DNA of 17,814 nt from CAMDBL01 sp964498125 (GTDB taxonomy: Bacteria > Pseudomonadota > Alphaproteobacteria > Rhizobiales > Hyphomicrobiaceae): assembly GCA_964498125.1 (NCBI GenBank), contig CAZCGE010000096.1, forward strand, positions 1-17,814, read 5' to 3'. Shown here piece by piece: positions 15,805 through 17,814 of this stretch. How positions within the stretch are numbered: position 1 is the first letter of the stretch; each line of letters starts with the position of its first letter. The position numbers and the translations under genes are program-made. The notes beneath the pieces are model-generated. The model saw only the letters and a program-made list of their open reading frames with translations, did no database searches and was not told where the DNA came from.

Positions 15805-15895
15805 GTCGGGTCGAGGAACGAGACCCGACTTCACGGTTGCGGGACGACGTGTCGGGTCTCCCCCGGATCAAGCGTCCGGGGTCGACCCGACCTAC
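15801..15895. repeat. GTAGGTCGGGTCGA inverted-repeat element
   Basis: Perfect 14-bp arms GTAGGTCGGGTCGA (15801-15814) and TCGACCCGACCTAC (15882-15895) bracket about 67 bases. Inside, a nested GTCGGGTC/GACCCGAC hairpin (15805-15829) occurs. The left arm includes the livF stop codon. It fills the gap between converging livF and SDR genes and could serve as terminator for both; it looks like a mobile palindromic repeat. Confidence 0.75.
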
Positions 15896-15907
15896 AGCGC
15901 CAAGCCC

Positions 15908-16714
15908 TCACGCCCCAGTCCTCAGCAGCGCCCCGCCATCGACGGGCAGGGTGACGCCGGTGATGAAATTGGCCTCGTCCGAGGCTAGGAACAGCGCGGC
16001 ATGGGCCACGTCCCAGGCCGTCCCCATCTTGCGCCGGAGCGGCACGCGGGCATCGCGCTGCGCCTCGACCTCGGCGCGCGGCTTGCCCCACTCGCGGGCG
16101 CGGGTATCGACCGCCATCGGCGTATTCATCAGACCGGGCAGGATGACGTTGGCGCGCACGCCGTGCTCGGCATACTGCCCGGCGATCATCTCGGTGAAGG
16201 CGATCATGCCGGCCTTGGTGGTCTTGTAGGCGACGGTCGGATAGTCGGCCGCAAGTGCTGCAACCGACGAGATGGCGATGATCGAGCCGGACTTCTGGTC
16301 GCGCATGATCGGCAGCACGTGCTTCACCGCCATGACGTAGCCGCGCAGGTTGATGGCGTTGACCGCATCGAACGCCTCCTCGGTGATCTCCGTCGGCTTC
16401 TTGTCGCCGCCGGCCAGGCTGACGCCGACGTTGTAGTGCAGCACGTCGATCCGGCCCCAGCGCGACTTGGCGGCGGCGACCATGGCCGCCAACTCCGCGT
16501 CCTTCACCACGTCCGCCGCGAATGCTGCCGCGGTGTACCCCTCCTTGGCGATGAGCGCGACGGTCGCCTCGGCGGAAGAAAGGCTGCGGTCGGCGCACAG
16601 CACCTTGGCGCCCTCGCGCGCGAACAGCATCGCGGTGGCCCGCCCGTTGCCCATGCCCTCGCCTGGCCCCTGGCCGGCGCCGACGACGATGGCGACCTTG
16701 TCCTTGAGGCGCAT
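15908..16714 (-). CDS. SDR-family NAD(P)-dependent oxidoreductase (downstream copy)
   Basis: A 268-residue short-chain dehydrogenase/reductase. The Rossmann cofactor motif is expanded: GAGQGPGEGMGNGRA (12-26) instead of TGxxxGIG. It also shows NVG (95-97, in place of NNAG), the catalytic serine in AISSVAA (147-153), YKTTK (163-167) with the catalytic Tyr and Lys, and the C-terminal ITGVTLPVDGG (251-261). Cytoplasmic and soluble. The substrate, probably a hydroxyacyl, alcohol or ketone, is unknown. ATG 16714 has GGGAGA 7 bases upstream. It starts 12 bases after the stop of the upstream SDR, so the two form an operon and look like diverged duplicates. Confidence 0.92.
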   Translation of the reverse strand: MRLKDKVAIVVGAGQGPGEGMGNGRATAMLFAREGAKVLCADRSLSSAEATVALIAKEGYTAAAFAADVVKDAELAAMVAAAKSRWGRIDVLHYNVGVSLAGGDKKPTEITEEAFDAVNAINLRGYVMAVKHVLPIMRDQKSGSIIAISSVAALAADYPTVAYKTTKAGMIAFTEMIAGQYAEHGVRANVILPGLMNTPMAVDTRAREWGKPRAEVEAQRDARVPLRRKMGTAWDVAHAALFLASDEANFITGVTLPVDGGALLRTGA

Positions 16715-16726
16715 GCTGACTCTCCC

Positions 16727-17560
16727 TTATTCGGATTCACTCTCGCGCTCGGGCGCCTGCAGCGTCACGCCGCCGTCGACCACCAGCGTCTGGCCGGTGA
16801 TGTAGCGGGCATGATCGGACAGCAGGAAGCGGACGGCATGGCCGATGTCCCAGCCGGTGCCCTCGAGCCCGAGCGCCGAGGCCTTGCGCCGGTTCTCGCG
16901 CGCTTGCGCACTCATGCCGTGGGCGTAGACCATCGGCGTGTACACCGGCCCCGGCGCCACGCAGTTGACGCGAATGCCGTCCTTGGCGTGGTCGACCGCC
17001 ATGGCGCGCGTCAGGCCGATGATGGCGGCCTTGGTCGTCGTGTAGATGGTCAGGCCGCGCGGGCGCAGCGCCGAGATCGAGGACAGGTTGACGATGGCGC
17101 CACGGCCCGCGGTCTTGATCATGGCCGGAATGGCGTATTTCGACATCAGGAACATGGTCTCGACATTGACCTGCATCATGCGCCGCCACATCTCCTGGGT
17201 CTCATCGACAACGGTGCCGCGGTGGGCGATGCCGACGTTGTTGTCGAGGAAATCGAGCCGGCCGAAGCGATCGACGGCGGCTTCGACGGCATGCTTGCAG
17301 CTGGTCGCGTCCGTCAGATCGGCGGCATGCGCGGCGGCACTGCCCTTTTCGGCGGCGATCATCTCGACCGTGCGTTGCGCCAGCGCCTTATCGCGATCGA
17401 CGACCAGCACGTGGGCGCCGGCGCGCGCCAGCAGCATCGCCGCGGCGCGGCCATTGCCGATGCCGTCGCCCGCCGCACCGCCGCCGGCGATGATGGCGAC
17501 CTTGCCGGCGAGGCCCGGATCGTCGGGCGAGGATTGGCTGCTGGTGGGGAGGATGGCCAT
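16727..17560 (-). CDS. SDR-family NAD(P)-dependent oxidoreductase (upstream copy)
   Basis: A 277-residue short-chain dehydrogenase/reductase. It shows GGGAAGDGIGNGRA (26-39, again an expanded glycine motif), an acidic residue after strand 2 (VVDRD, 53-57, favouring NAD over NADP), NNVG (107-110), NLSSIS (158-163) with the catalytic serine, YTTTK (173-177), and ITGQTLVVDGG (254-264). ATG 17560 is preferred because GGAG occurs about 10 bases upstream and the Rossmann fold begins 15-20 residues later; an upstream in-frame ATG at 17764 would add 68 unlikely residues. First gene of a two-gene minus-strand operon. Confidence 0.92.
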   Translation of the reverse strand: MAILPTSSQSSPDDPGLAGKVAIIAGGGAAGDGIGNGRAAAMLLARAGAHVLVVDRDKALAQRTVEMIAAEKGSAAAHAADLTDATSCKHAVEAAVDRFGRLDFLDNNVGIAHRGTVVDETQEMWRRMMQVNVETMFLMSKYAIPAMIKTAGRGAIVNLSSISALRPRGLTIYTTTKAAIIGLTRAMAVDHAKDGIRVNCVAPGPVYTPMVYAHGMSAQARENRRKASALGLEGTGWDIGHAVRFLLSDHARYITGQTLVVDGGVTLQAPERESESE

Positions 17561-17708
17561 CGTGCCTGCTCCTGTCGGCTGAACGGTCAAGGACCAATGC
17601 CGCCGGATATCGTCATGGGCTCCACGCGACATTAACAGAAATGCTGGTGGTGCGCCTGCGAGTTGAGCGAAAAAGGGTAACGTATGGAAGATTGTGTCAG
17701 TCACGGAA

Positions 17709-17755
17709 GGGGGTACTCCCTTGGATTGTCTAGGTCCAAGCAATGGAGCACCCCC
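17709..17755 (+). promoter_or_regulatory. Hairpin covering the ribosome-binding site of the next gene
   Basis: GGGGGTACTCC (17709-17719) can pair with GGAGCACCCCC (17745-17755) at 10 of 11 positions. An inner stem CTTGGA/TCCAAG (17720-17725, 17735-17740) lies between them. The right arm holds the GGAG ribosome-binding site and abuts ATG 17756, so the folded RNA would hide the start. It could instead be an end of a mobile element. Confidence 0.45.
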
Positions 17756-17814
17756 ATGTCGCACAGGGCGACGATCAAGAGCCTACCTCGGGCATTCGAG
17801 ATTATGAAGGCCAT
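17756..17814 (+). CDS. Start of an unidentified gene, cut by window edge
   Basis: ATG 17756 has GGAG 7 bases upstream and opens a frame of 19 codons to the edge (MSHRATIKSLPRAFEIMKA). The amphipathic, basic start looks protein-like, but too little is visible to name a family. It is divergent from the SDR pair. An overlapping ATG at 17743 in another frame is also open, so the call is tentative. Confidence 0.35.
   Translation, partial: MSHRATIKSLPRAFEIMKA

Overview
The window looks like the chromosome of a GC-rich alphaproteobacterium. The evidence is about two-thirds GC in the main genes, strong codon bias, palindromic intergenic elements of the rhizobial/rhodospirillalean kind, and a catabolic gene set built around branched-chain-type ABC transporters, acyl-CoA ligases, SDRs and TRAP/TAXI binding proteins. 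A Hyphomicrobiales or Reyranella-like source is a guess from gene style only.

Left part (1-2016): a gene-poor, accessory-looking stretch. It holds a perfect 62-bp tandem duplication and one clearly AT-richer gene on the minus strand, a TIR-domain protein with an uncharacterised C-terminal half. That gene has its own good sigma70-type promoter and is the best candidate here for a defence or NAD-linked effector.

Middle (2017-7537): a luciferase-like flavin oxidoreductase (minus) and a TetR regulator (plus) are divergent. The gap between them holds a REP-like palindrome doublet, a CAAAC-N4-GTTTG operator-like palindrome and a 120-bp composite palindromic element. Convergent to tetR is an orphan TAXI-type solute-binding protein. 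Upstream of it on the minus strand are two short single-helix membrane-protein reading frames, one broken by an in-frame TAA, and then a CoA-acylating methylmalonate-semialdehyde dehydrogenase (mmsA).

Right of centre (7848-15804): one plus-strand operon-like array of an AMP-forming long-chain-type acyl-CoA ligase, LivG, LivH, LivM, a periplasmic binding protein and LivF. This is a complete ABC importer of the HAAT (branched-chain/hydrophobic amino acid) family plus a ligase that could activate the imported acid. Three of the intergenic gaps carry inverted pairs of different low-complexity 7-8 base arrays. The first pair brackets a four-helix-bundle (S23/Avd-like) gene, suggesting a family of small mobile elements that targets the gaps of this operon.

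Right end (15805-17814): a palindromic element overlapping the livF stop, then a minus-strand pair of SDR oxidoreductases with an expanded glycine motif. Last comes the first codons of a plus-strand gene whose ribosome-binding site lies inside an 11-bp hairpin.

No rRNA, tRNA, CRISPR array or recognisable transposase was seen. All functional assignments come from reading motifs; no database search was possible.
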